64,000 bases of DNA from Bacteroidota bacterium (lineage in GTDB: Bacteria; Bacteroidota; Bacteroidia; J057; JADKCL01), in contig JADKCL010000005.1 of assembly GCA_016718825.1 (NCBI GenBank), positions 1 to 64,000 of the forward strand, in the 5' to 3' direction. Positions 16,901 through 25,035 of this stretch are shown here, piece after piece; the first letter of the stretch is position 1; the number at the start of each line of letters is the position of its first letter. A model generated the notes under the pieces. The model ran no database searches and was not told the DNA's origin. It saw only the letters and a program-made list of their open reading frames with translations. A program made the translations under genes and the position numbers.

Positions 16901-18399
16901 GCGCGCAATGCATTCATGCGGCCCCAACCGTGTTTGTAGTCCGGTCCGGCATTGCCGACCTCTTCACCTGTGTTCAAGATGCAAGCCTTGATCAAGCCTG
17001 ATTGCGGATTTTGGCCACCGTTCAGGCTTTTGTAGGCGTGGTACAATTGTGTCACGCAACCTGCCACGCTGGGTGCAGCAGCCGAGGTGCCGCTTCCGGT
17101 TTGGGTCGTATTGTTTTCGTCGGTCGAGAGTTGACCAAATCCGTTGGTGCAGATATCGGGCTTGATACGGCCGTCGTCGGCTGGACCGCGTGAACTTGTG
17201 CTTTCCAAAACACCGATATTGTTCATGTCGCCGCAGGTGATGACGCTTTTGGCTGCTTTGTAGCCACCTGTGATATTGGCCCATCCTGCCCCGGCGCCAT
17301 AGCCATGGTCGGCCGAACCGGCATTGCCGGCGGAGAAAATATGCTCCATTTGGCGGTTGTCATTGATTTGATCATCAATGAATTGCGCATCAGCTGTGTA
17401 AACGCCACCCGTTCCTTGGCTGTAGCTCGTAGAGGTGAGCACCATTCCGTAGTTGGTATAATGGTTGATTGCGCTCACGATATGTACATAACCGCTGATG
17501 TCCCAGTAATAGCAATAAGCGCCCGAGGCATGGCCTTGGATCTTGGGTTCGCGGTTACCCGCACCAAAGAAAATGCCGCTCGTCATGTCGCCGTGGGTGC
17601 CGTTGTTGGTCGTTGCGAATTGGGTGACACGGCCTTGATGGTCGATATGTGGTCCGATGGTGCCGTCGTCGGCCAAGCCCACGGTTACGCCGGTTCCGTC
17701 ATAGTGGCGGCCTGCGGCGTAGTCGGTGTTGATACAATTGGAGCGGTGAAGGCTGCGGCCCGCGAAGTCGTCGGGCGTCGAAGGCGCGGCAATCGGCTCG
17801 ATGAATTGAATGTAGGGGAATTGCAGCAGATGATACAGACGTGTGGTTTCCACGCGCAGACGAATGAAACGCGGGTGCTGATTTTCATTCATCACCTCAA
17901 AATATTTGCCAAGCTCGGTGGCCACCATTGTCGGCAACACGTCGCGGTAGGGCATCACCGTCAATTCGATTTTGTCACCAAATAGCGCCCATTCAGGGTA
18001 TTCACCTTGATAGAGTGCGCTGGAAAACTGAATGCGTTCATTGGGAAGCATAAAACTCCGCACGCCTGCGACGACCAAGTTTTGAAGGTCATAGCGGCTG
18101 GGAAGCGAAAGGATGTAGGCATTCTCAGGGAGATATTCCAGGAAACGCACACCGCTTTTCTCCAAGGCTTCCTTGGCTGGCTGGGTCGGAATCGCATCAA
18201 ATTGAGCGACAAGATAGTACCGGCCTGCAAAAAGTTGCTCGGTTTTGGGCTGGAACGCTGCCGCAAATGCTGGGGCATTGGCGGGAAGGTCGAGATTGCC
18301 GTTGCGCAACTTGAGCGGCTGCACCGCTTGGCTCCACGACAAAACAGGCACAATTACGGCCAATAGGATCAGGAATAATGTTTTTCTCATTTTCATCAA
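13987..18399 (-). CDS. Subtilisin-like (S8) serine protease, multidomain, T9SS-secreted
   Basis: The 1470-residue protein has a signal peptide ending VLSWSQ (residue 24), a propeptide-like region to about 210 and an S8 peptidase domain at about 215-520. The triad is visible: Asp244 in VTVGLADDG, His269 in NNGTHGD and Ser439 in GSGTSAAAP, with oxyanion Asn359 in FSAGNAG. Downstream are a P-domain-like beta region (about 520-640), Ig/fibronectin-like domains, two MAM-like or jelly-roll segments (FESFTGCSN; LDDIGI) and a PKD domain (VTFTDQSTNSPNSWAWTITPG). The T9SS type A sorting domain ends GVKKLVIE. It should degrade proteins outside the cell or at the surface. The start may be Met1 or Met4. 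Confidence 0.92.
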   Translation of the reverse strand: MMKMRKTLFLILLAVIVPVLSWSQAVQPLKLRNGNLDLPANAPAFAAAFQPKTEQLFAGRYYLVAQFDAIPTQPAKEALEKSGVRFLEYLPENAYILSLPSRYDLQNLVVAGVRSFMLPNERIQFSSALYQGEYPEWALFGDKIELTVMPYRDVLPTMVATELGKYFEVMNENQHPRFIRLRVETTRLYHLLQFPYIQFIEPIAAPSTPDDFAGRSLHRSNCINTDYAAGRHYDGTGVTVGLADDGTIGPHIDHQGRVTQFATTNNGTHGDMTSGIFFGAGNREPKIQGHASGAYCYYWDISGYVHIVSAINHYTNYGMVLTSTSYSQGTGGVYTADAQFIDDQINDNRQMEHIFSAGNAGSADHGYGAGAGWANITGGYKAAKSVITCGDMNNIGVLESTSSRGPADDGRIKPDICTNGFGQLSTDENNTTQTGSGTSAAAPSVAGCVTQLYHAYKSLNGGQNPQSGLIKACILNTGEEVGNAGPDYKHGWGRMNALRAVRVLEDNRYLKDSVSQGGTRTHNLTVPAGTIELRVMVYWTDYPGNPSANKALVNDLNIQVTNGTTYNPWVLDETPTATALNTPATRGIDDLNNMEQVTIANPIAGSATVTVSGFSVPQGPQNYWLVYEFVQPMVEVTYPIGGEGFVPGEAERIRWDAFGATGNFTLEYTTNNGTNWTLISNTVASTARTYTWTVPTNITGLAKVRVTAGALTDMSDATFSIARLPTNINITYICPDSIGISWTAAAGATGYEVSILGTKYMDSVATSSTTSAVIRNQNPNVDHWYSVRSLQGNGKGRRAIAIFRAGGTFNCTIPVDIAATQIVSPGAGSVPSCQASASTPVTVRIQNNGTGPASNIPVGYSFNGGPAFTETYAGPLAAGAFANHTFATTVNLSAAGTYTLEAWADLSGDGNSFNDSLSQSTTITTGGATVNLPQNQNFESFTGCSNATNCGTTICGLGSGWINETNGSQDDIDWRVASGATASANTGPDVDHTLGTAQGKYVYLEASACFNSTAQMLTPCINLAGATGPQLSFWYHMNGANMGTLHVDVLSNGAWTLDAMTPITGNQGNQWRQGTLNLVAYIGTVINIRFRGTTGSDFASDMALDDIGILETSAVPVAAFVGSPTTTCPGSTVTFTDQSTNSPNSWAWTITPGTFSYTGGTTANSQNPQVQFSAPGTYSVTLLATNGFGNNTSTQSNYITITNGSVPNIVEDIQGVFPPAGWAIVNSGGAFSWAQSVSVTGSNGAPTLAAYVENFTYNNPNAEDKLVTFPVDLTALSTASMTFDVAYARFNATLFDGLRIEVSTDCGATWPNVVYDKSDSVLATTSDQAGNWFPSLQTDWRNDQVDLTPYAGQVIMIRFVNINGYGNNLFIDNINITSLVGLAGSLGQLGLQVWPNPANGLFNVSISELPVASTQFEVCDLAGRSIWKTTVQGNGGAWQGAIDLRALARGVYYLRVQGDSFRGVKKLVIE

Positions 18400-18646
18400 C
18401 GCTGTTTCATGCTATTTCTGACAAGCATCCAAAACCGTAAGTTAGGCATTTCTTGCCATGTGATTGTCGTTGCCGGCATTCGAAGTTTAGAAATGTCGTA
18501 AGGAGGGCATTCAAAGGCATTAAAATTCGGAAATCCAGGATCGGATCCTCGACGATGCGGGACCAACTTGGATTTTTGATTTCAGCAATCATTGGCCAAT
18601 TTTCCGATTCGTTGCGGGATGGCCAAGTCCTGGACGAAGTCCCGTA

Positions 18647-19471
18647 ATGCAAAATTGGATGCGCAGTTTTTTTCCTATTCTCCTTTCCACGATCGTTTCG
18701 GCCGTCGTGGCCTTGACACTTTGGCTGTTCTTGCATTCGCTGGATGGCAGTTTCTGGCAGGGAATGGAACTCGGAAAGGCTGCCTTGGAGCCTGAATACT
18801 GCGAATTCAACCACATGGAGGCCTTTGTGCGGCAACCCGTCAACAGCTGGAGCAATTTCTGCTATTTATTTTTGGGCGTTTGGTTGGTGACTTGGGGCGT
18901 GCAAGATGTCCTTCGAAGGGCGAATGCAAATCCTGTGAAACGTTTCCCCGCCATGACCATCTGGGTCGGATTGATGCAAATCGGATTGTGTTTCGGCAGC
19001 TTCTTTTTCCATGCCTCCCTCACCAAAACCGGCCAACATTGGGACATGGCCTTTACCTACGGACTCGGGTTGAGTCTGGCATTCGGAGGGGCTTATCGCC
19101 TGGCCATCAGTTGGGGAATGAAAGAGGGATTTGGTCAGAAGGCGGTTTTCCTTGGGCTTTCCATGGCGAGTGGTGTGCTGTTTTTCCTCATCAAATGGTG
19201 GCTGAATGGTCGTGTTGTCTTGCCTGCGGTAATGCTTACGGGCGTGACGCTCGTCGTGCTCGTGTACCTGCGCGAGCGCAAGCACCTCAACGGCTGGTTG
19301 CTTGTCGCCGGACTCGTTTCTTTGGTCGCTGCAGCGGTTTTTCGAAGTCTGGATCTGGCCAAAGTCGGCTGTGATCCGCTCGGATGGATGCAACTCCACG
19401 CTTGCTGGCACCTGACTACGGGCTTGTCCGCCTTTATCTTTTTGGCTTTTTTGCGCAACGAAAAGCCGTAA
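18647..19471 (+). CDS. Ceramidase-like (CREST superfamily) integral membrane hydrolase
   Basis: This 274-residue protein has about seven membrane segments and the metal-site layout of alkaline ceramidases: VRQPVNSWSNFCYLFLG (61-77), then Ser118 and His122 in GSFFFH, Asp133 in HWD, and His251 with His255 in HACWH. The spacing Ser-x3-His, His-x10-Asp and His-x3-His matches the zinc site of human ACER3 as I recall it. The likely reaction is hydrolysis of an amide bond in a ceramide-like lipid in the membrane; the actual substrate could be another N-acyl lipid. Its start lies in a 247-base divergent gap with the S8 protease. A fatty-acid-hydroxylase-family enzyme at 51.5 kb could act on related lipids, but they are not linked. 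Confidence 0.82.
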   Translation: MQNWMRSFFPILLSTIVSAVVALTLWLFLHSLDGSFWQGMELGKAALEPEYCEFNHMEAFVRQPVNSWSNFCYLFLGVWLVTWGVQDVLRRANANPVKRFPAMTIWVGLMQIGLCFGSFFFHASLTKTGQHWDMAFTYGLGLSLAFGGAYRLAISWGMKEGFGQKAVFLGLSMASGVLFFLIKWWLNGRVVLPAVMLTGVTLVVLVYLRERKHLNGWLLVAGLVSLVAAAVFRSLDLAKVGCDPLGWMQLHACWHLTTGLSAFIFLAFLRNEKP

Positions 19472-19508
19472 TTTGGGTAGTTGATTGGTGAATGCTTGAT
19501 TCTGAAAA

Positions 19509-21413
19509 ATGCAAAGGTCAATTTTCCTGTACTTGTTTTGCTTCCTCAGTACCTCGATTTGGGCGCAACCCACGATCAGCGGCCTCACAGCAGCCGCCCA
19601 GTCCAACAACGTCTTGCGCTACGATTGCAGCTTCAACACAAGCCAATCCGCCAGAGGCTTCATTGAATATTACTGGTGGGACGGCTTTGATACGATCCGC
19701 GCCAACACGGGATTCACCGACTCCGCGCAGGTGCACCAACTGATCTTGATGGGCCTTGCGCCGCAGGCCACCTACCAATACCGCGCCGTCGCTTTTGATG
19801 CTACCGGCTGCTATCCAGGAGCTTGGCAATCCTTCACGACCGGAATTATCCCCACCGCGGGCATCATCAATCCAATCGTCAATGTCACGAGTGTGGCCGG
19901 CGATCCACCCGGCTATGTCCTCACCAACATGGCCACCGCCGACCCCGACCGCCACGTGCAAATCCATGACCGCAAGGGCCGCCCGATTTGGTACCAACGC
20001 ATGCCCGGCATCGCCTCCAACCTCGTTGACGGCCCCTGTCAGAGCTTCACCTACAATCCCACCACGCAGAGCATCTTCTTCACCGACTGCGGCAAAGTCA
20101 CCGAATTGCATCTCGATGGCACCATTTTGCACACGCTCAACTTCGGGAGCCTCGCCCCCGGATGGATGCCGCACCACGACGTCTTCCGCAATGCCGCGGG
20201 CAATTGGCTGGTGCTCGCTGCCAATGTCGATACCGTCGACAAGTCCACCGTCGGTGGCGATCCCAATGCCTTGGTGGTCGGTCCCGGCATATTCGAATTT
20301 ACCCCGACGGGAAGCCTTGTCTGGTCTTGGTCGGCCTTTGACCATCTTGATCCGCTGCAAAGCCCGGGTCCGGGCGGGGATTGGGTGCCGAAATTCGGTC
20401 CGCAGGCCATCAATTGGCTGGATGCCAACTCGGTGATGCAAGATGGCGACGGCAATCCCATGCTGAGCTTCGGCGGCGAAAGCCAAGTCGTCAAGATCGC
20501 CCGCAGCGGCGCCAACATCGTCTGGACCTGCGGCGACAATGGCGACATCGAAGTGCTGCCTTTTGACAGCTTTGCCGTGTTGCATAGCCTGCGGCCTTCG
20601 CGGCCCGGGTATTACCTGAGCCTCGACAACCAAGGCCTGGGCAACGGCCTCACCCGCGCCATCGAATGGTGGATTGACTTCAGCTACATCCAAGCCCGCC
20701 TCGAAATCAGCTGGGAACACATTCTGCCCATCGACGACTTTACCGCATCCGATGGCAACGTCGACCGCATGCGCAACGGCAACTACATGATCGGTTCCCA
20801 CGACGGCAAAAGTGCCACCGAAATCACCGCGAGCGGATCCGTGCTTTGGCATGCCGACTACGACAGTACCCTGCACCGTGCCTTCTGGGTCGAGGATTTT
20901 TACCACCGCATCCATCCGCAGTATTTGGGGGACTCCATTGTCTGTGCCACCGATTCCTTTGTGATTTTGCAGGCGAATCCAACTGGAGGAATCTGGTCAG
21001 GCCCGTTTGTGAGCGGAGACACATTCTTTTCCGCCGCCGCAGCCCTCGGCAGTTTCCCCTTGGTTTACAAATGGGGCCCCGAGGAAATCAGATTCGACAT
21101 GGAAGTCGATCCCACGGTGAATTGCGGGGTAGGTGTTGCCGATGTCGCGGCACAGCGGTTGAACCTGAATGTGTTTCCCAATCCATTCGGCAGCGTGATT
21201 CACCTCGGATTGGAGCTTTCAAAAATGGAGGATGTCTCGGTGGATGTCTTTGCGATGGATGGCCGTCACCTGATGCATCAGAACCTCGGGAAATTGGGTC
21301 CAGGAGCGCATGCCATCGATTTGGATCCCTCCGAATGGGCAATGGGAACCTGTATTTTACAAGTCCGTACCGTATCGGGAAAAACCGGCAGGAAGGTTTT
21401 GTTCCGCGATTGA
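19509..21413 (+). CDS. Arylsulfotransferase-like (ASST) secreted protein with T9SS sorting domain
   Basis: A 634-residue protein with signal peptide (cleavage after WAQ, residue 20) and a fibronectin-like domain to about 115. A six-bladed arylsulfotransferase-type domain follows at about 120-480: GWMPHHDVF (His222/223), GPGIFEF, LVWSWSAFDHLDP, LDANSVMQDGDGNPMLSF, FAVLHS (His359) and LTRAIEW (Arg383). ASST enzymes move sulfate between phenolic donors and acceptors. Here the usual W-x-H-x-N-S motif reads WLDANS, so one expected active-site His is Asp305 and activity is uncertain. A T9SS type A domain (VFPNPFGSV, ending GRKVLFRD) replaces the periplasmic location of the enterobacterial enzyme with a surface one. 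It follows the ceramidase-like gene by 37 bases. Confidence 0.85.
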   Translation: MQRSIFLYLFCFLSTSIWAQPTISGLTAAAQSNNVLRYDCSFNTSQSARGFIEYYWWDGFDTIRANTGFTDSAQVHQLILMGLAPQATYQYRAVAFDATGCYPGAWQSFTTGIIPTAGIINPIVNVTSVAGDPPGYVLTNMATADPDRHVQIHDRKGRPIWYQRMPGIASNLVDGPCQSFTYNPTTQSIFFTDCGKVTELHLDGTILHTLNFGSLAPGWMPHHDVFRNAAGNWLVLAANVDTVDKSTVGGDPNALVVGPGIFEFTPTGSLVWSWSAFDHLDPLQSPGPGGDWVPKFGPQAINWLDANSVMQDGDGNPMLSFGGESQVVKIARSGANIVWTCGDNGDIEVLPFDSFAVLHSLRPSRPGYYLSLDNQGLGNGLTRAIEWWIDFSYIQARLEISWEHILPIDDFTASDGNVDRMRNGNYMIGSHDGKSATEITASGSVLWHADYDSTLHRAFWVEDFYHRIHPQYLGDSIVCATDSFVILQANPTGGIWSGPFVSGDTFFSAAAALGSFPLVYKWGPEEIRFDMEVDPTVNCGVGVADVAAQRLNLNVFPNPFGSVIHLGLELSKMEDVSVDVFAMDGRHLMHQNLGKLGPGAHAIDLDPSEWAMGTCILQVRTVSGKTGRKVLFRD

Positions 21414-21429
21414 TGGAGGGTTCCAAGAA

Positions 21430-22071
21430 TCAAGTACGGGGCAACAACCATGTTGGGATTGCCTTCGGATCGTAATGGCCAGGTTGGAGTAGACGCTGAA
21501 TCAGCCAAAGCAAACCAGCGCCCAAAAGTGCGACCACAACCATGAAAATCACGCCGACCATCAGTTTTCCGCGGTGCCAGACGGCATAGGCGACCAAGCC
21601 CTCGACACCAACGAAGGTGAGTAGCGTACTCCACCAAAACAACCGGTATCCAAATTTGGAACGCATGCCTGTGGTGAAAAGGATTCGGGGAAAACCTGCG
21701 GTCAAAACCGCGTGAAAAGCCAAGATGAAGGCCTTGTATTCCAGAACGTCCGGCACATTCCCGACATCCGCCCGCAAAAAGAGTGTCTTCCCGTTGTGGC
21801 AATAGATTCGACAGGAAAAATGGGCACTGCCGTATTCGCCCCCACTGACAAAAAGCAGGTTGACCTCCGTGATCTCTGATAACCAAATGGTTGTGTGGTC
21901 TGGACAGGTCAGCGCATCACCCGAGAGCGACCATTGCTGCGTCACCCGACCGCGGGCGTTGTGAAGGGAAAAGGATGTGGGGGAAGTATTCAAAGCAGTG
22001 TTCTCATCCCGTGAAGTTACAAATCGTTGACAAAAATCATGATTTTGTAGAAAATCAATCAGGCAGATCAA
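21430..22071 (-). CDS. Hypothetical membrane protein with two C-terminal TM helices
   Basis: The open frame gives 213 residues at most. The first 100 or so look soluble (WSLSGDALTCPDHTTIWLSEITEVNLLFVSGG.. style beta strands), resembling a PH-like domain. Two hydrophobic helices follow (LFWWSTLLTFVGVEGLVAYA and LMVGVIFMVVVALLGAGLLW). I do not recognise the family. The start is doubtful: the ATG at 22071 lies close to the divergent GreA/B-like gene, and a TTG at 21993 would give a shorter protein that begins nearer the conserved-looking part. It is convergent with the ASST-like gene, 17 bases away. Confidence 0.6.
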   Translation of the reverse strand: MICLIDFLQNHDFCQRFVTSRDENTALNTSPTSFSLHNARGRVTQQWSLSGDALTCPDHTTIWLSEITEVNLLFVSGGEYGSAHFSCRIYCHNGKTLFLRADVGNVPDVLEYKAFILAFHAVLTAGFPRILFTTGMRSKFGYRLFWWSTLLTFVGVEGLVAYAVWHRGKLMVGVIFMVVVALLGAGLLWLIQRLLQPGHYDPKAIPTWLLPRT

Positions 22072-22083
22072 TTGGGTTGGGTG

Positions 22084-22091
22084 TACCTTCG
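22084..22091 (+). promoter_or_regulatory. Probable -7 promoter element (TACCTTCG)
   Basis: TACCTTCG is one mismatch from TAnnTTTG and lies 25 bases before the ATG at 22116. No clear -33 element is seen at the right spacing. Confidence 0.3.
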
Positions 22092-22115
22092 CAGATATTT
22101 GTTTTGAAAAGCAAG

Positions 22116-22574
22116 ATGGAAAAAATAGCAGCGAAAAAACTGATTCTGGCAGCCGGTATCAAGGCCCAGACGTCAATTGTCGAAGACTTCCGTAGCCGCA
22201 TCAGCGAGCTCAAGTCATCCGGTGAGCAATATGCCGACGAGCAGCACGACAGCGGCGCGCAGTCGATGTCGGCCGACGCCGACGAGCAGGCATCTTTGAT
22301 GACCGAGCAACTCAACATGTTGGAAGAAGAATTGGAAAAACTCGGCCGCATCAGCACCGAGGAAGTCCATGAGACCGTGCACTTGGGCAGCGTGGTGGTC
22401 ACCAACCACCAACACTTTTTTGTCTCTGTGAGCATCGAGCGCTTCAAATGCGAAGGCCAAGAATACTTCGGCGTGAGCACCAAGGCACCGATCTACAAAG
22501 CCATGGAAGGCAAATCCAAAGGCGACAAGTTCGAAGTGAACGGTCACCAATTTGAGATTCTGGATTTGTACTGA
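22116..22574 (+). CDS. GreA/GreB-like C-terminal domain protein
   Basis: A 152-residue protein: an acidic, probably coiled-coil N-terminal half (residues 1-80; ELKSSGEQYADEQHD, TEQLNMLEEELEKLG) and a C-terminal domain (about 85-152; VHLGSVVVTNHQHFFVSVS, then STKAPIYKAMEGKSKGDKFEV and ILDLY). The second half follows the pattern of GreA/GreB C-terminal domains that bind RNA polymerase. Such proteins rescue backtracked polymerase or otherwise modulate elongation; the short coiled coil lacks an obvious acidic tip, so cleavage stimulation is uncertain. The ATG at 22116 is chosen because 25 bases upstream lies a promoter-like element and the longer frame overlaps the divergent gene. A terminator follows. 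Confidence 0.78.
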   Translation: MEKIAAKKLILAAGIKAQTSIVEDFRSRISELKSSGEQYADEQHDSGAQSMSADADEQASLMTEQLNMLEEELEKLGRISTEEVHETVHLGSVVVTNHQHFFVSVSIERFKCEGQEYFGVSTKAPIYKAMEGKSKGDKFEVNGHQFEILDLY

Positions 22575-22599
22575 GCAATTGGTACTGTCGATAAACAAG

Positions 22600-22622
22600 A
22601 GGCCCCGGATCGGGGCCTTTTT
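22600..22622 (+). terminator. Intrinsic terminator after the Gre-like gene
   Basis: The 8-bp stem AGGCCCCG/CGGGGCCT with a three-base loop (22600-22618) runs into a T-tract ending at 22622, 25 bases after the stop codon. Confidence 0.88.
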
Positions 22623-22668
22623 GTAGGAATGTAGTTGGGTGATTATGGAAATTTGGTTAAACCAAGAC

Positions 22669-23316
22669 CTATGAACCCACCCTTTCGTTGTGCCGCTCAT
22701 GACGGCGATTCCTTCTCCGGAACTTCTCCTCATCCCGAACATATTGTTGTGGGTCATTCCAAAGCTTTCTCTTGTACCCCCGTAAGGTGGTCGGCGGGAA
22801 GACCTCGACGAAATTGTAATAGTTCGCATGGGCGACACCATGGAAAGCCAATCCAAATTTTGGATATAGAAATATCGTCGATAGATCGGTGTGTGAGGAA
22901 GGTAATTCGTGACTAGCCTTTCCCAGTTTGGCAAAGATCTTATCCAGACCGTACCTGTCGAGCGAATCGAGCGGCAGTCCGAACTTTGTAAAATTGATGT
23001 CTGATAATTTCCCCTTCCGAAATGAATAGTACTCTATTGGGCTGACATAATAGTTCGTTACCGTTCCATGTTGCGTTTCAACGGTAGAACTATCGTAGCC
23101 ATACGGTAGAAACCGAGTTGCCCTTAGGGTCTCCAAGGGCTTGGATCGATCATCGATCATTCTTTGGATAATCGGGTGAACATTGCTTAAGTCAGGTACC
23201 TCTTGACCTTTGGTGTCGGAGAAAACCGTTGCCAATACCAACCAAATTCCCAGATGAAGCGAAAAGCGGAAATTGGCGAGTAAAACGAATGGTCTTTTAG
23301 TCATCTTTTCTTCCAT
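22669..23316 (-). CDS. Hypothetical protein with N-terminal signal/TM segment
   Basis: From the ATG at 23316 the protein has 215 residues. A hydrophobic segment lies near residue 20-32 (HLGIWLVLATVF), followed by a soluble region (EVPDLSNVHPIIQRMIDDRS, GYDSSTVETQHGTVTNYYVS) and a basic, arginine-rich tail. I do not recognise it. The start is supported by AGAGAAGG seven bases upstream and lies 53 bases after the stop of the metalloprotease gene, so the two genes are probably one transcript. By position it could be an accessory or immunity-type partner of the protease, which is only inference. The GC content is lower than in flanking genes. Confidence 0.62.
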   Translation of the reverse strand: MEEKMTKRPFVLLANFRFSLHLGIWLVLATVFSDTKGQEVPDLSNVHPIIQRMIDDRSKPLETLRATRFLPYGYDSSTVETQHGTVTNYYVSPIEYYSFRKGKLSDINFTKFGLPLDSLDRYGLDKIFAKLGKASHELPSSHTDLSTIFLYPKFGLAFHGVAHANYYNFVEVFPPTTLRGYKRKLWNDPQQYVRDEEKFRRRNRRHERHNERVGS

Positions 23317-23368
23317 TCTGCGACCTTCTCTGCAACAAAGGCAAACCGCTATGGGCATGGAGCGCCTA

Positions 23369-24820
23369 TCATTTGCCATTTTGAGGATCGTCAAATTGAA
23401 TTGCCTTCCGATACTCAGCTGATCCATTTTTCAATGCCATAGGGTTGTTGAAGTACATCGCGACGGATTCTGCCAAATCTTCACCAGCGTTCTTCAGGCC
23501 CACCATGGTCGGAGGTATCTCGTCGGCTGAATTCACTCGGCGAACCATCAAAGTAGACCCGTCTGGGGTTTCGATGTCGTCCCATTTAGTTTCGTAATCT
23601 TTGCCCCTAGCCCATAGCTTCATCCTTGCTCGGAATTCTGGAAGAACATAATCCATGAACCCGTGCGCCAATTCATGCGAAATGACGATTCGATTTCCGT
23701 CTTGCACCTTGACCTCTTTCCCTTGGGCGTTCTTTTGGGTTTTGCCCGAATTTCTGAGGTTTGGGTCGCCATCCAAGATCATAAAGGACTGGCTTGCCGG
23801 CGAGTATGTTCCGGCAACATTGGCTTTGGTGCGGTAATTCTCGTTTGAGCCTTTTTCTAATTTATGATTGAGCCTGCCAGCAGTCTTGACCTCTTGAGAT
23901 TCGGATGCCCTGATGGAATTTTTGCGATTGGCTCCAGCAATCGGAGCAAACTTGGAAAGGCCAAATTCGAGGTCTCGGAGTTCGCTCATGGTCCACGCGG
24001 TTGTATTTACCCCCTTCAATAACTCAATTGGCGCATCAGGGGTCCATTTACGTACCTCGTCTACAACCTTTTGGGAGTTCACATCCACGCCATATACATC
24101 GTAGACCCTGGCGATGATGGCGCGGGCTTCGGTGGCTTCTGCAGGGCTATTTACCCGGACACGCTCATGGTTCCTGCGGTCGCCGTAAAAATTTTCGAGG
24201 AAGGCCTTAAGCGCAGGAGCTTTTTGGCACATTGCTTGGAGATCAGTGCGCATGTCTTGGCCCGGGTACGTCGCGGTGTAGGCTGCGGCAATGTCTTTGG
24301 GGCTGCTGTAGGCGATCAATAGAGACATAACAGCAGTTGCGTTATTCTCAGCAATGGACTCATTGATCAACGCTGCTACATTTGCAGCAGGTATCTTGGA
24401 CATGTCGGCGTCCAGATTGCGGAACAACGACACTACCATTTCATTCCCCAACTTGCCTCCTAGAAACGTCTGTAGGTCAATCTTCTTTTTGGAAAGGAAA
24501 TAGGTTTTGAATTCGTTCCATTCAGCCTGATCATGCTTTATTGCTTCGATTGACAACATGACACCCGAAATATCCCCCTTATTGGCTGCCATCACAACCT
24601 CATCTGCCATTCTACCAAAGTTGGACACCTGCTCCAATTGGGGGCCGCCGGCAATGGAATCGACCGACTCTTCTACACTCGTTCGCTGTCCACCTGCATT
24701 GCCAGACGTGTCTTCAGCTCCCGCGGTGAGCTTGAATTGTGGAGGTGCCATGGAAATTCCAAGCTCTTTTTCATCTTGGTGGTTTGACGCTTTGCTCTGG
24801 AGATCATGTTGTTGCTTCAT
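23369..24820 (-). CDS. HExxH metalloprotease-like protein with eCIS-cargo-like N-terminus
   Basis: The 483-residue protein contains a zinc-protease motif, SHELAHGF with His382, Glu383 and His386. A possible third ligand follows in GEDLAESVAMYFNNP (Glu447 or Glu451), the gluzincin arrangement. The N-terminus is disordered and polar, and carries MAPPQFKLTAG at 24-34, a short motif I associate with proteins encoded near extracellular contractile injection systems in Bacteroidota (many are DUF4157 proteins). The middle (about 60-290) is helical and unknown. It may be a toxin-like peptidase loaded into an injection device, but no injection-system structural gene is in the window. It has its own promoter and a possible partner downstream. 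Confidence 0.75.
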   Translation of the reverse strand: MKQQHDLQSKASNHQDEKELGISMAPPQFKLTAGAEDTSGNAGGQRTSVEESVDSIAGGPQLEQVSNFGRMADEVVMAANKGDISGVMLSIEAIKHDQAEWNEFKTYFLSKKKIDLQTFLGGKLGNEMVVSLFRNLDADMSKIPAANVAALINESIAENNATAVMSLLIAYSSPKDIAAAYTATYPGQDMRTDLQAMCQKAPALKAFLENFYGDRRNHERVRVNSPAEATEARAIIARVYDVYGVDVNSQKVVDEVRKWTPDAPIELLKGVNTTAWTMSELRDLEFGLSKFAPIAGANRKNSIRASESQEVKTAGRLNHKLEKGSNENYRTKANVAGTYSPASQSFMILDGDPNLRNSGKTQKNAQGKEVKVQDGNRIVISHELAHGFMDYVLPEFRARMKLWARGKDYETKWDDIETPDGSTLMVRRVNSADEIPPTMVGLKNAGEDLAESVAMYFNNPMALKNGSAEYRKAIQFDDPQNGK

Positions 24821-24841
24821 TTACTTGAATTTATTCTAGTA

Positions 24842-24875
24842 CGAATATAAAGCAGAATCAGCTTCGCTAAACAAA
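24842..24875 (-). promoter_or_regulatory. Promoter of the metalloprotease gene
   Basis: On the minus strand TTTG (24875-24872) is followed after 22 bases by TATATTCG (24849-24842), one mismatch from TAnnTTTG. The -7 element lies 22 bases before the ATG at 24820. Confidence 0.42.
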
Positions 24876-24992
24876 CGTTTCACAGGTTTTCCAGAATTTG
24901 TTAGCAAAAGGGATCATCGAGAATTTGGAAGCTGCCTTGGAGAGTTTTCGGAGTGTGTTGCGGGGGTTGGCGGTGCGGTAGGATCCGGTTTT

Positions 24993-25035
24993 GGTCTGTG
25001 TAGGGACAGGTCGCAACCTGTCCCTACACAGGACC
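24993..25035. repeat. Perfect palindromic hairpin element in intergenic DNA
   Basis: TGTGTAGGGACAGGT (24997-25011) and its exact reverse complement (25016-25030) flank a four-base loop. The pairing extends outward with one bulge (GGTC.../...GGACC). No T-run follows on either strand, so it is not a plain terminator; it resembles dispersed REP-type palindromes. The rest of 24821-25153 holds the protease promoter and no convincing gene. Confidence 0.7.

Noticed and set aside
19518..20915. 465-codon open frame antisense to the ASST-like gene
   Set aside because: Composition (Val/Gly/Asp-rich without motif) is that of a mirrored coding strand; the plus strand carries a clear domain set.
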